DNA of 64,000 nt from Agarilytica sp033852175 (GCA_033852175.1 JAWSUY010000007.1:95124-159123), one strand, 5' to 3'; positions 52,403 through 61,454 are shown, numbered from the stretch's first letter. The notes: a model not told the origin generated them from the letters alone. Made by a program: numbers and translations.

Positions 52403-53389
52403 TTAGCCATCCTTCTTCGCGTAAATGCAAATTTCTCTGCCGAGGTTTAACTTGGTAAAGGCTTGGTACAGTTCACGTTTAAGCGGATTTAGCCCGGCTT
52501 TATTCAGCGTGGTTTCAAATCGAATACGTTTTTTATGGCAGGCTCTACCAAGCTCATCTTGCCCAACATAGTTATCGCCCATCAATAGAAACATATCGAT
52601 GGGGAAGGTGTTTTCTTTTAGCGTGATGGTGTACCCGGTTTTTTCAACCAAATTTCCCAGTGATTCAGGCGTGAAATAATTCAGGTGATGGCTCGGCACA
52701 ATAAACCAGGGTTTATAACCATCGACTTCACGGAGGGCGTGTTGAAAAGGGTTGTACTCGTTGGGTGCTGTTAGGCAAATCATACCGCCCGGTTTTGTAA
52801 TACTGAAAATAAGCTCCAAAAACTCAGTCGGGTCGGGAATGTGTTCCAACACCAAGCTGGTGTGTACCGCATCGAATTGGCCGAGGGTTTTGGCTGTCTC
52901 AGGTGTTAAAAAATCTTCAACGGTTTCAATGCCAAAGCTGCGCGCTTTTTCGGCGGCTTGGGTAGAGGGTTCTATGCCCAGAGTGTCCCAGCCACGCTCT
53001 TTACCACATTTTAAAAATAGGCCAGGGCCGCAGCCCACATCTAAAATACGCTTCTTGCCGTCACTGAGTTCTTTTTCAAAAATATCGTAGCGATCCGAAT
53101 ACTGAAGCTGATACCACTCTTGGTCTTCCATATAGCGGGTTAGCGAGAGCGGTTTGGTTTTTTCGTAGTAATCGTGACGGTAGGTGGTCTTTAACTCTTC
53201 TACCGTTGGTAGGGGGTTTATGTGACGAAAACCGCACTGCTGGCATTCGATAACATCAGTACCGTCGACACAATCAACCACTTCACCTGCGTGTTCTTTT
53301 TGCGGGGTTGCTTTGCTCTTGTCGTTTTCATCACTCTCATTACGTGCATCACTCACATCGTTTTGTGAGTTTTCAGACAGTTCAGCCAT
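52403..53389 (-). CDS. SAM-dependent methyltransferase with Cys motif
   Basis: 328 residues. A charged, disordered N-terminus (1 to about 35) precedes a short metal-binding-like segment (C41, then C-x2-C in ECQQCGF), then a class I methyltransferase: RILDVGCGPGLFLKCGKERGWDTLGIEPS, FDAVHTSLVLEHIPDPTEFL and GGMICLTAPNEYNPFQHAL. It matches the C-methyltransferase type used for sugar modification in surface glycans. It overlaps the NeuB-like gene by 8 bp, so they are coupled. Confidence 0.82.
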   Translation of the reverse strand: MAELSENSQNDVSDARNESDENDKSKATPQKEHAGEVVDCVDGTDVIECQQCGFRHINPLPTVEELKTTYRHDYYEKTKPLSLTRYMEDQEWYQLQYSDRYDIFEKELSDGKKRILDVGCGPGLFLKCGKERGWDTLGIEPSTQAAEKARSFGIETVEDFLTPETAKTLGQFDAVHTSLVLEHIPDPTEFLELIFSITKPGGMICLTAPNEYNPFQHALREVDGYKPWFIVPSHHLNYFTPESLGNLVEKTGYTITLKENTFPIDMFLLMGDNYVGQDELGRACHKKRIRFETTLNKAGLNPLKRELYQAFTKLNLGREICIYAKKDG

Positions 53390-54239
53390 TAAAACTCTCC
53401 CGTTCTTGAATTAAGGGGCGAAGGCCATCGCTAGGATCTGCTCGCCAGTTTCGGTCGGATTTTTCAGAGGGTGCTATTTGTTTTTCCGCTTGGCCATCGG
53501 CAGTCTCGGCAATTTTAATATCGCTTATGACCTGGCCGATTTGTTCGGGTAACCAGCAGTGGCCCGCCGCATACTCTTCGCCTTTCTCGTCGAGGTCTAA
53601 ATGAAACTCGATCGTGTCGGCCTGCCACTTATGAACCGCGCGACTCAGTACCGCCGGGGAAACCGTATGATCAGACCAGCCGACTTTAATACCGTAGCGT
53701 TCTCGGTAAGTCTGCAGCACAGCCAAATTGCATTCGTTGGCCGGTGTTGGGTAGGCCGATACACAGTGGAGCAGAGTTATATCGTCTGCGCCCGAGGTTT
53801 TGAGTGTTTCAATGGCCGTGTCTATTTCTTCTATCGTTGCCATTCCTGTCGACAATATGACGGGTAATCCTGTTTGTGCGCAGGATTTAAGCAAGTCCGT
53901 CCACAGTAGCTCGTAAGAGGCAATTTTTAAAAAGTCGACATGGGGTTTTAACTCCTCCACAGCTTGGAGGTAAAAAGGCGTACACGAAAATTCGATTGTA
54001 TTTTCATCACAGCATTGTTTCAGCTCTGGAAGAAAATCGAGGGGAAGCTCCCAGTCTTTACGTTTTCGATGCTTCTCACTGCGCGCTAAAATTTCCGGCG
54101 CGAAGAGTTCTTCAATTTTGAATAGCTGGAACTTAACCGCCTGGCAGCCGATTCTTGCGGCGGTTTCAATAAACGTGAAGCAGCGCGCAAGGTCGCGGTG
54201 GTGGTTACTGGAGATTTCAGCGATAAATCGGGTTGTCAT
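53382..54239 (-). CDS. NeuB-family nonulosonate synthase, without SAF domain
   Basis: 285 residues. The TIM-barrel part of the NeuB family is complete: FIAEISSNHHRDLARCFTFIETAARIGCQAVKFQLFK, FSCTPFYLQAVEELKPHVDFLKIASYEL, PVILSTGMATIEEID, LLHCVSAYPTP and VGWSDHT. The usual antifreeze-like (SAF) C-terminal domain that closes the active site (residues about 290-350) is missing; a short Lys/Glu-rich tail takes its place. It would condense phosphoenolpyruvate with a six-carbon amino-sugar. First gene of the minus-strand operon. Confidence 0.85.
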   Translation of the reverse strand: MTTRFIAEISSNHHRDLARCFTFIETAARIGCQAVKFQLFKIEELFAPEILARSEKHRKRKDWELPLDFLPELKQCCDENTIEFSCTPFYLQAVEELKPHVDFLKIASYELLWTDLLKSCAQTGLPVILSTGMATIEEIDTAIETLKTSGADDITLLHCVSAYPTPANECNLAVLQTYRERYGIKVGWSDHTVSPAVLSRAVHKWQADTIEFHLDLDEKGEEYAAGHCWLPEQIGQVISDIKIAETADGQAEKQIAPSEKSDRNWRADPSDGLRPLIQERESFNG

Positions 54240-55079
54240 GATCTTCAGTGTTTCGTGTTGGGTTTACGACGTTTACAGGGCTTTAGCGGCCTTTTCATTA
54301 CAGGGCCGCAAGTTTTGGGCCGAGGTGTTCAACAGGCTTATTTTTATCAACCGTGGTGTTGCATAAGCTGTCGTCTGGTTACTAGGTGCTTAATGGCCGG
54401 GTTGTTGGCGTGTTTAATCTGTTTATTATTGTGTTGTTGGTTAAATATTTAGTTCAGGAGTGGGGTTCCGTCAATTATTTGTCGTTATTTTCCTGATGGT
54501 TTTCAATGGTTTGTGACGGTTTGTTAAAGTTTGGCTTTTTATTGCGCGTTTTGTTGGGATTGTGTTGCTGTGGCTTGAAAGCCACAAATAATTGGCGCAT
54601 CGAGAACAGCGAAAGGAGAGGATTCGAGTGGGAATATTTCTTGTTTATGCTATTACTTTATTGATTGAAAGTTTTTTAGATTGATTGATGGGCGGGAGGA
54701 CGGGGGACGGGAGATGGGAGACGGACGGGGGGCGGGAAGCGGGCGATAAGAAGTGAGCATGCTATTTTTAAGGCATGGGACCAGTGCGTTTCCACGATCT
54801 GGCCTAGTTGGAACGAAAAAACATGATGCTTAGGTGATGAGTAAGTGGTGCGTTGCGGGGGACAGCTGGGAGTGGGGCGCGTTCAGATGGTCCGCGAAAA
54901 GCGATAAGTTAGTTAACTGAGCGATAACCCAATACGCTCAACAACGCGACTCTCAAGCTTTACAAGCTTGGAGAGATACAAATTCCCGTTAACTGGTGTA
55001 ATTATTGCAGTTACCGTAAGTGATTAAAGCGTCAATCAAAAAACTGGCGGAAATGATGACTCAGGTATTGGAGTGTTAA
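54240..55079. other. 840-bp noncoding region between divergent operons
   Basis: No gene seen. It holds TGTGGCTT / AAGCCACA (about 54569-54587), a heptamer repeat (54688-54745), two copies of GCGATAA (54901, 54921), and an imperfect hairpin CTCTCAAGCTT / AAGCTTGGAGAG (54950-54975). The promoters of the minus-strand operon and pseB must lie here, but I cannot name them. Confidence 0.45.
54688..54745. repeat. ACGGG heptamer repeat, copy 6
   Basis: Words GGACGGGGG, ACGGGAGATGGGAG and GGCGGGAAGCGGGC, a degenerate copy of the family, on the side of the minus-strand operon promoter. Confidence 0.6.
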
Positions 55080-56084
55080 ATGTTCAATAATAAATCGATC
55101 TTGATTACCGGTGGTACCGGGTCGTTTGGTAAAAAATTCACCCAAACGATTTTAGAGCGTTTCAAACCCTCACGCCTGATCATTTTTTCACGTGATGAGC
55201 TTAAACAGTTTGAAATGCAGCAGCAGTTTGACCAACGCTGTATGCGCTACTTTATCGGCGATGTACGCGACTCCAGCCGCCTAATGCAAGCGATGAAGGG
55301 CGTCGATTACGTGATTCACGCAGCGGCGTTAAAGCAGGTGCCAGCGGCAGAATACAACCCAATGGAATGCATTAAAACCAATATCAATGGCGCGCAAAAT
55401 GTCATTGAGGCCGCGATTGAACACAATGTTAAAAAAGTGATCGCCTTGTCGACCGATAAAGCTGCGAATCCGATTAACCTATACGGTGCTACAAAGCTCG
55501 CGTCAGATAAATTGTTCGTAGCCGCCAACAATATCGTGGGTGCGGAGCGGCAGACGCGTTTTGCCTGTGTTCGCTATGGTAATGTTTTAGGGTCAAGGGG
55601 TTCCGTCGTTCCCTTCTTTAAAAAGTTAGTTGCGGACAAGACCGATCATATTCCGATTACCCATGAGGAAATGACTCGATTTTGGATCACCCTGCAACAG
55701 GCTGTGGATTTCGTATTCGTGAATTTCAAACGGATGCAGGGTGGTGAGATATTTGTGCCGAAGATTCCTTCGGTGAATATCATGGATTTAGCTGAGGCGT
55801 ATGCGCCAAAAATACCAACGAAGATTATTGGTATTCGTCCGGGTGAAAAATTACATGAAATCATGTGTCCAGCGGATGACGCACATCGGACGCTTGAGTT
55901 TGATGATCATTATGTTTTATCGCCAACGATTCGATTTTTTAATCGTGAGACCTGTTTCGATGAAAATGCTTTGGGTGAGAAGGGCGTGAAGGTGCCAATG
56001 GGCTATGAGTATCATTCGGGTAATAATCCGAGTTTTCTGACGGTTAAAGAAATTCGCGAGTATGATAAGTTTGCGGAGCTTTGA
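55080..56084 (+). CDS. pseB: UDP-GlcNAc 4,6-dehydratase (inverting)
   Basis: 334 residues. SDR-extended dehydratase of the PseB/FlaA1 type: SILITGGTGSFGKKF, SRDELKQFEMQQQF, the DKAANPINLYGATKLASD block with the catalytic Asp-Lys and Tyr-x3-Lys, VRYGNVLGSRGSVVPFF and GIRPGEKLHEIM. It makes UDP-4-keto-6-deoxy-L-AltNAc from UDP-GlcNAc, the first step of pseudaminic acid synthesis. GGAGTG precedes the ATG. pseC follows after 168 bp. Confidence 0.93.
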   Translation: MFNNKSILITGGTGSFGKKFTQTILERFKPSRLIIFSRDELKQFEMQQQFDQRCMRYFIGDVRDSSRLMQAMKGVDYVIHAAALKQVPAAEYNPMECIKTNINGAQNVIEAAIEHNVKKVIALSTDKAANPINLYGATKLASDKLFVAANNIVGAERQTRFACVRYGNVLGSRGSVVPFFKKLVADKTDHIPITHEEMTRFWITLQQAVDFVFVNFKRMQGGEIFVPKIPSVNIMDLAEAYAPKIPTKIIGIRPGEKLHEIMCPADDAHRTLEFDDHYVLSPTIRFFNRETCFDENALGEKGVKVPMGYEYHSGNNPSFLTVKEIREYDKFAEL

Positions 56085-56252
56085 TATTAGTCAGCGGATC
56101 TTTTAACATGTTTTGGTTCGGTCTAGACCGTTAAAGTACTTGGGGAAGTGTTTTTAAAATACCTCCCGAATCCTGATTGCTGTCCAAATTACAGCACATT
56201 TTTGGTTAATATCTTATTCTGATCTCAATCAATAATAAAAGGTTTCGACTGA

Positions 56253-57464
56253 ATGATCCCCTACGGAAAACAAGACATTAACCAAGCAGACATAGACGCA
56301 GTGGTTGACGTACTTAAATCAGATTTTCTGACCCAGGGACCACAAGTACCTTTATTTGAAGAAGCACTAAAAAACTATACCGGCGCAAAACATGCCATTG
56401 CCGTGAATAGCGGAACATCAGCCCTACATATTGCTTGCCTAGCACTAGGGTTAAGAAAGGGCGACTGGCTATGGACAAGCCCCATCACCTTCGTCGCATC
56501 CGCAAATTGCGGCCTATATTGCGGCGCACAAGTCGATTTCGTCGACATCGATCCACAAACCTACAACCTCAGCATCAATGCACTAGAAGAAAAACTAGCC
56601 CTAGCCGAAAAAGAAAACCGCCTCCCGAAAATAGTTGTGCCCGTACATCTAGCCGGACAAGCCTGCGAAATGCGAGCGATTAAAACACTGGGCGATCGTT
56701 ACGGATTCGCCATTATCGAAGACGCCAGCCATGCAATCGGAGGGCGCTATGAAAACGACCCCATCGGCAATGGCCGATATTCCGACATATGCGTATTCAG
56801 CTTTCACCCCGTAAAAATAGTCACAACAGCAGAAGGGGGAGCAGCGTTAACCAATGATCCGGTTATTGCAGAAAAGTTGGAACTGTTTCGTTGCCACGGT
56901 ATAACGCGCGACGAAAAATTAATGGACGGGCCTGTACCCGGAGCAACACCCGCCCCCTGGGTCTACCAGCAAATAGAATTAGGGTTTAACTACCGCATGA
57001 CAGAGTTGCAAGCTGCATTGGGTGTAAGCCAAATGACACGCATAGATGACTTCGTTGCCGACAGACAGCGCATCAAGGCGGAATACAACCAATCCCTCGC
57101 ATCGCTCCCCCTGACTTTACCGTATCAAATGGACGACGCTTATTCCGCCTGCCATCTCTATATTATTCGCCTAAACCTAAATGAAATTTCACTAAGCCAT
57201 CGCCAAGTATTCGAACAGTTACGTGAACAGGGGATCGGCGTTAATCTACACTACATCCCCGTGTATACGCAGCCGTACTTTCAAAAGTTAGGCTATATCG
57301 ACCCACACTTTCCCTGTGCCGATCAATACTATGCCGAAGCCATATCCTTACCGATATTCCATGGCATGACCGACGAACAATTTGATACCGTCGTAAACGC
57401 ATTAACGACAGTGCTAGCTTTACAAGCTTCAGCTATTAAAGATAAAGATAAAGAGAAAGAATAA
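56253..57464 (+). CDS. pseC: UDP-4-keto-sugar aminotransferase
   Basis: 403 residues. DegT/DnrJ/EryC1-type PLP aminotransferase: DVLKSDFLTQGP, AVNSGTSALHIACLALG, EDASHAIGGRY, VFSFHPVKIVTTAEGGAAL with the PLP lysine in SFHPVK, GFNYRMTELQAALGVSQM and VNLHYIPVYTQPYFQKLGY. It aminates the product of PseB at C4. The codon choice seems richer in CTA/ATA than its neighbours, a hint of different origin. The stop overlaps the next start (TAATG). Confidence 0.92.
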   Translation: MIPYGKQDINQADIDAVVDVLKSDFLTQGPQVPLFEEALKNYTGAKHAIAVNSGTSALHIACLALGLRKGDWLWTSPITFVASANCGLYCGAQVDFVDIDPQTYNLSINALEEKLALAEKENRLPKIVVPVHLAGQACEMRAIKTLGDRYGFAIIEDASHAIGGRYENDPIGNGRYSDICVFSFHPVKIVTTAEGGAALTNDPVIAEKLELFRCHGITRDEKLMDGPVPGATPAPWVYQQIELGFNYRMTELQAALGVSQMTRIDDFVADRQRIKAEYNQSLASLPLTLPYQMDDAYSACHLYIIRLNLNEISLSHRQVFEQLREQGIGVNLHYIPVYTQPYFQKLGYIDPHFPCADQYYAEAISLPIFHGMTDEQFDTVVNALTTVLALQASAIKDKDKEKE

Positions 57465-58639
57465 TGAGAACGGTCTGCTTTATTCAATCCCACTACACCA
57501 ATATTCGTGATGAATCGCCCGACGCAACGTACTTTTGTGTTGAGAAGATACGCAGTAGCGGTTTATTTGATGAAGTCGTCATCGCCGCTGCGGATATGCC
57601 CGAGAATAAAATATTCTATGATCTTGCAGAAAAGTGGGGTGTAAAGTGTTTTCTCGGTTCCCCCGACAATATGGTCGAGCGTATGACTCAAGTGGCAGAA
57701 GCCTTCGACTGCCAAGTCCTTGCACGGGTATTGTTGTACTGGTTTTACCTTGACGTCGATTTAATTGGCCGCATGATGGCATTGCTAGAATCCTCCAATG
57801 CCGACTACGTCAACCTGCCATTAAATTTTGATATTAAATTCGGAGCCGATGTTCATTCCGTATCCGGTTTAAAACAAGTCAGCGAAGCCCTCAATAAAGA
57901 CGAAACATTATTAGCCGAGTTTAAATTCCGCCCTTGGTTCTATATCGAAGACAACCGCGATAAAGCCTGGAAAGTCGTGACCTGCGAAGATACGCCCACG
58001 TATTCCAATGACTATCACGAACTGGTTGCTGCACAGGTAATCGGCTCCACGCCGTGGGCTTGGGACTACGGTAAAACCTTTTATTACCATGAATACGTGT
58101 TCGCGGCCAAGCTACTCGACCCCAAAGCAACCGTCTTGGATTTATCGTGCGGCTGGGGCAGCGGCACCAATATACTGGCAGACGTGTGCGAACAAGCCAT
58201 TGGTGCAGATGTATCGGAATCTCTCATCGAAGCGGCTAGAGGGCGATTTGATAAAGACAACCTGAGTTTTATCGTCACTGATGGGCAGAGTCTAACCATG
58301 TCCGATGACTCGGTTGATGCCGTTGTCTCCATTCATACCATGGAACATGTCGATAACGACGAACGTTTTTTGACAGAAATAAAGCGGGCATTACGATCCG
58401 GTGGAAAACTCATAATCGAAGTGCCCTTAAGAATGCGAGCGCCTTTTGTCCATAACGATAATCCCTTTGTTCCCAAGACTGATGAGTTTCCTGGCCATGT
58501 GCGTGAATATACAACGCAAGGTTTTCAAGACTTGGTCGCGAAGCATTTTACTATTACCGATGTTCAGGGCGATAACCGAGGCTATTATTGCGATGTTGAG
58601 CGGGCGAGGAATGCTGTGCTTATTATTGCGCATAATTAA
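57464..58639 (+). CDS. Degenerate SpsF-like domain fused to methyltransferase
   Basis: 391 residues. Residues 1 to about 185 have the size and fold pattern of SpsF-like cytidylyltransferases (VKCFLGSPDNMVERM, VLARVLLYWFYLDVDLI), but the nucleotide-binding motif RxxSxRLPGK is absent (SHYTNIRDESPDA instead). Residues about 205-391 form a class I methyltransferase: VLDLSCGWGSGTNILADV, ADVSESLIEAARGRF, VDAVVSIHTMEHV and LRSGGKLIIEVP. It may methylate a sugar held by the inactive domain. Coupled to pseC by a TAATG overlap. Confidence 0.75.
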   Translation: MRTVCFIQSHYTNIRDESPDATYFCVEKIRSSGLFDEVVIAAADMPENKIFYDLAEKWGVKCFLGSPDNMVERMTQVAEAFDCQVLARVLLYWFYLDVDLIGRMMALLESSNADYVNLPLNFDIKFGADVHSVSGLKQVSEALNKDETLLAEFKFRPWFYIEDNRDKAWKVVTCEDTPTYSNDYHELVAAQVIGSTPWAWDYGKTFYYHEYVFAAKLLDPKATVLDLSCGWGSGTNILADVCEQAIGADVSESLIEAARGRFDKDNLSFIVTDGQSLTMSDDSVDAVVSIHTMEHVDNDERFLTEIKRALRSGGKLIIEVPLRMRAPFVHNDNPFVPKTDEFPGHVREYTTQGFQDLVAKHFTITDVQGDNRGYYCDVERARNAVLIIAHN

Positions 58640-59262
58640 TGGGTCACGGCGGCCAACAATAAAAATCAGTGAGCAGAGGAAAAAACAAATCAAAACAAAT
58701 TAATTATTCTTTCTGTTTTCGTTAGCTGATCATCCTATTTGATTCTTTTGTTTTAATTATCGATTTTTATCGTGAGTTAATTAAACGTTAACGATGCACT
58801 TAAAATTCTGATCAGTGATTCAAAGCGCATTAAACCAATTGTCGTTTAAAGTAATTGTTTGTCGGCAGGGCTGCGAAGCGATAGCGTCACCTAAATCGTG
58901 GCGTATAAAGAGTCAGATGACAAAATGAATTGATTACCATTACAACTGCTCAAAAACGTCAAAAGTGGGTTGATTTAATCGGGCGCTTGGGTTTGAATTA
59001 CGCCGCTACTCGACCGTTCAAGCACAGAGTTTTAGTTTGAGTGGATGTTATAAAGGTAACGTCGCAAGTATCTTTATCGCTAGGCAGTAGTAAACGAACC
59101 ACTCATCTCATCGTTAATGATGAATAACAAAATATAAATAACGGCTAACACCTGAGGAGGTGCATCTACAAATATTGATCAAGTTGCTTAAATAATCGCA
59201 ACCCCCGAGTGGTAAGAACACTCAGAGGCTGCTAACCCTAATAGACATACAAGGTGTCCAAA
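58640..59262. other. Noncoding region before the SymE-like genes
   Basis: About 620 bp with no gene. There is a hairpin ACACCT / AGGTGC around 59149-59164 and another possible one with CCCCCGAGTG / CACTCAGAGG. An antisense RNA controlling the SymE-like genes, as SymR does in E. coli, could be encoded here or opposite the next gene, but I cannot show it. Confidence 0.35.
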
Positions 59263-59802
59263 ATGGCTGATTTCGATCATACGCTAGAGTTTAGCTCGGC
59301 CCAAGAAAAACCTTCCTATACCATCAATCTAATCGTACAAAACGTCTGTGCCAGTACCCCTCCGGGTGTTGGAAGCATTGCTCATTCCGTTATTTCAGGT
59401 CAGTACAATCCCTACATCATTTTGCAGGGGGCGTGGCTGCGTGAATTAGGGTTTGACGTGGGCGACCCTATTCGGGTCTTGGCTAAGCCAGGCGTAGTGC
59501 GCGTGATACCGGGTTCGAACTACATGGAACCGAACACGATGATAAAGTTTGAGGTGGATGGAATAATTTCGCATGTAGATTTCAGGGAAGCTGTGGACGG
59601 TATTAAAGCGGAGAAACACTACACGATTGATGCGACGGGCAGCGGTAAGGATAACGACAAGGATGTCGGTCAAAGTGGTAATAAGGACGTTAAAAAGCAT
59701 ACCGGTAAGCACGCCGGGAATGATAGCCACAAGGAAACCGCAAAGAGCAAAGACGATAGTGACGTGTTGACTGGGGTGAAAAGCGGGCTTGATTATGTTT
59801 AA
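59263..59802 (+). CDS. SymE-like protein with long acidic/basic tail
   Basis: 179 residues from the ATG preceded by AAGG (a GTG three codons earlier is less likely). Residues about 45-90 contain the SymE fold: PYIILQGAWLRELGFDVGDPIRVLAKPGVVRVIP. SymE in E. coli is an SOS-induced toxin controlled by the antisense RNA SymR. The C-terminal 60 residues are a low-complexity Lys/Asp/His-rich tail. It overlaps the next SymE-like gene by 8 bp. Confidence 0.7.
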   Translation: MADFDHTLEFSSAQEKPSYTINLIVQNVCASTPPGVGSIAHSVISGQYNPYIILQGAWLRELGFDVGDPIRVLAKPGVVRVIPGSNYMEPNTMIKFEVDGIISHVDFREAVDGIKAEKHYTIDATGSGKDNDKDVGQSGNKDVKKHTGKHAGNDSHKETAKSKDDSDVLTGVKSGLDYV

Positions 59803-60103
59803 CACGCGTAAGTGGCGGTCAGTAACCGCGCAAGCGCAACCGAAGAAAGGCGCACAGAAAAAGGATGCACAACTTAAGGAGTTTTTTACGTGCAAAGTGT
59901 ATCGGAGTTGTCATAAGAAAACGCGTAACAGCACGTCCATCGATGGAAGAATGAGACGGTACCCAGCGGTGCCGTGGATTCAACTGCGAGGGTATTGGTT
60001 AAATCACGTGGGTTTCCCAGTAGATGCAAATTTCTCTGTTGAAGCAACAGAAGACTGCATCACGCTGAGACCTATTCTGTCCGTTAAAGGAATGACGAAG
60101 TAG
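59795..60103 (+). CDS. Second SymE-like protein
   Basis: 102 residues from the ATG inside the last codons of the preceding gene. Residues about 60-100: VPWIQLRGYWLNHVGFPVDANFSVEATEDCITLRPI, the SymE core. The N-terminus is highly basic with CxxxxxC spacing, suggesting nucleic-acid binding. Two coupled SymE-like genes suggest that one may neutralise or complement the other (inference). Confidence 0.7.
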   Translation: MFNTRKWRSVTAQAQPKKGAQKKDAQLKEFFTCKVYRSCHKKTRNSTSIDGRMRRYPAVPWIQLRGYWLNHVGFPVDANFSVEATEDCITLRPILSVKGMTK

Positions 60104-60916
60104 GGCAGACGCGACCGGGAGCGGGCAGCAAGTTTGCTGTGTTGTTCGCTTCCATTTTTGGTTGTATAGGTCTCAGCGAATGGGTGGGCGTACTAAAGTA
60201 GTCGGCTTATCATCCATTATTTGAGGGATCAAATGTTATATCCCTTCTCCAGGTTGCCGTTTTACTTATGGTTAACGGTAAGTAAAAAAGCCTGTCAATG
60301 TAATCCTCATTCCTCAATGAAGTTAGCGATGGTGAAAACCGAATTGCTAATAGCGATGTCGGGTCATTGTTTTGTCATGTTCTAGCCGCAAACAATTAAG
60401 TGCTATCGATATTACGTGTAGCGCGATCAAGTTGTCATCGAGTGATACACGCCAATTTTCAGCCCTTTATGTGTTTCATTTTGAATTCAGCGTAGAAAAC
60501 GTAGACTTTTTTTCTGGATATGTACATAGGGCGACATATTTCCGTTTCTGATATTTTCTGTGGTTATAGGTGGGCGAATATAGATAAGCCGTGAAGGCTA
60601 GATGTGGCGTGGGGTTTAGGTGAGATGGCACTCTAAACTAGCTTTAACCGCGGTGTCCTTTTTTGCTGGATATGAAACTAGCGCGTCATATCCAGCAAGA
60701 ATAGCGGCGCAACTTTTGGCGGATATGTAAACTGGGCTACATATTTCTATGCCCAAAATTTGTGTGTGATTCAGAGGCCGATTAGCTAGAGCGGCCTAGA
60801 GTGTAGACGTGGCGTGGGCTTTAGCTTGGGTGGCGTGTGCTGTATAGTGCCAATCACGTTAAAATGAAAGCGCTACGGCGGAGAAGTGTCGTCGGGGCGA
60901 TAGAATAAACTGTTAA
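60104..60916. other. Repeat-rich noncoding region left of the cassette array
   Basis: No gene. It carries three GGATATG/CATAT hairpins (see 60507-60760), a partial copy of the 105-bp element (about 60580-60640) and the complete copy C. No integrase gene and no attC fold were recognised in it. Confidence 0.5.
60507..60760. repeat. Three GGATATG hairpins
   Basis: Three stem-loops of one type: GGATATGT...ACATATTTCC (around 60518-60545), the perfect 12-bp TGCTGGATATGA / TCATATCCAGCA (60664-60697) and GCGGATATGT...ACATATTTC (around 60719-60751). Loops are similar in size (about 10 bases) and carry a GCG or GGC. A degenerate copy may exist near 950. Confidence 0.6.
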
Positions 60917-60918
60917 AT
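60811..60918 (+). repeat. 105-bp repeat core, copy C
   Basis: Aligned with copy A at 1005-1109; it ends in GTTAAAT, which fits the integron core site GTTRRRY, and the ATG of the first cassette gene lies within this end, exactly as in cassette junctions further right. It has no matching left arm, so it does not fold like an attC. It may be an attI-like or boundary sequence. Confidence 0.5.
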
Positions 60919-61333
60919 GCACATGAAATTCGAAATCACGCTAAAGCAATGGTTATTGGAACTCGATGATGAGATCGATATCGTTCATTCCGATGAAATA
61001 AATCGAGAGGCTCAGGAAAACATGATGTCTTTCGGGGTTCCTGACGGAAGCATGGATACATTAAGTCCAGAAGCTGTTCGTAATTTTATCTCAGGATGCT
61101 CATCAGCTTTTGCTAAAAATAATAGCGATATACCTATGTCTTTCTACTGCTGGTATGAAGAGCTGGCGCTACAAATTAGGGTTGGCTGTGTTTCTAAACA
61201 TCACGGAAAGCTGCCTTTTCGGTGTGCAGTTGAAATATGTAGTATTGAAGAGCTTGCTTCAAATATTAAAGCGGGTATTAGTGGGTTGTTTACTGACAAA
61301 GAAGAATTGTTTGTATGGCAAGTAAGTATTTAA
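60917..61333 (+). CDS. Cassette protein 1, hypothetical
   Basis: 138 residues; starts MHMKFE at the junction with core GTTAAAT, so there is no room for a ribosome-binding site inside the cassette, and a second ATG is two codons later. Acidic, cytosolic, with FCWYEELALQIRVGCV in the middle. Not recognised; its TAA stop overlaps the attC core. Typical of the many unknown cassette proteins. Confidence 0.6.
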   Translation: MHMKFEITLKQWLLELDDEIDIVHSDEINREAQENMMSFGVPDGSMDTLSPEAVRNFISGCSSAFAKNNSDIPMSFYCWYEELALQIRVGCVSKHHGKLPFRCAVEICSIEELASNIKAGISGLFTDKEELFVWQVSI

Positions 61334-61439
61334 CAAAGTTAGGCATGTTCGCCTTCGGCTGGACCTCCGGTAATTGTCACGTTTTTTGCTTCGCAAAAAA
61401 AGCGCCATTTACCTACGGCCCATGCTAACGACGTTAACT
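61330..61439 (+). other. attC site 1
   Basis: Left core TTTAACAAAGTTAGGCAT pairs with right GCATGCTAACGACGTTAAC-like end: arms TTAGGCATG / CATGCTAAC and GGTAA / TTACC, then TTTTTTGC / GCAAAAAA at the tip. About 110 bp, between cassettes 1 and 2. Bulged bases typical of attC are visible. Confidence 0.85.
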
Positions 61440-61454
61440 TCAAAGGAGAATCTT

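Noticed and set aside
61374..61454. Longer ATG start for cassette gene 2
   Set aside because: These codons lie within the attC site; the GTG behind AAGGAG followed by a signal peptide is better.
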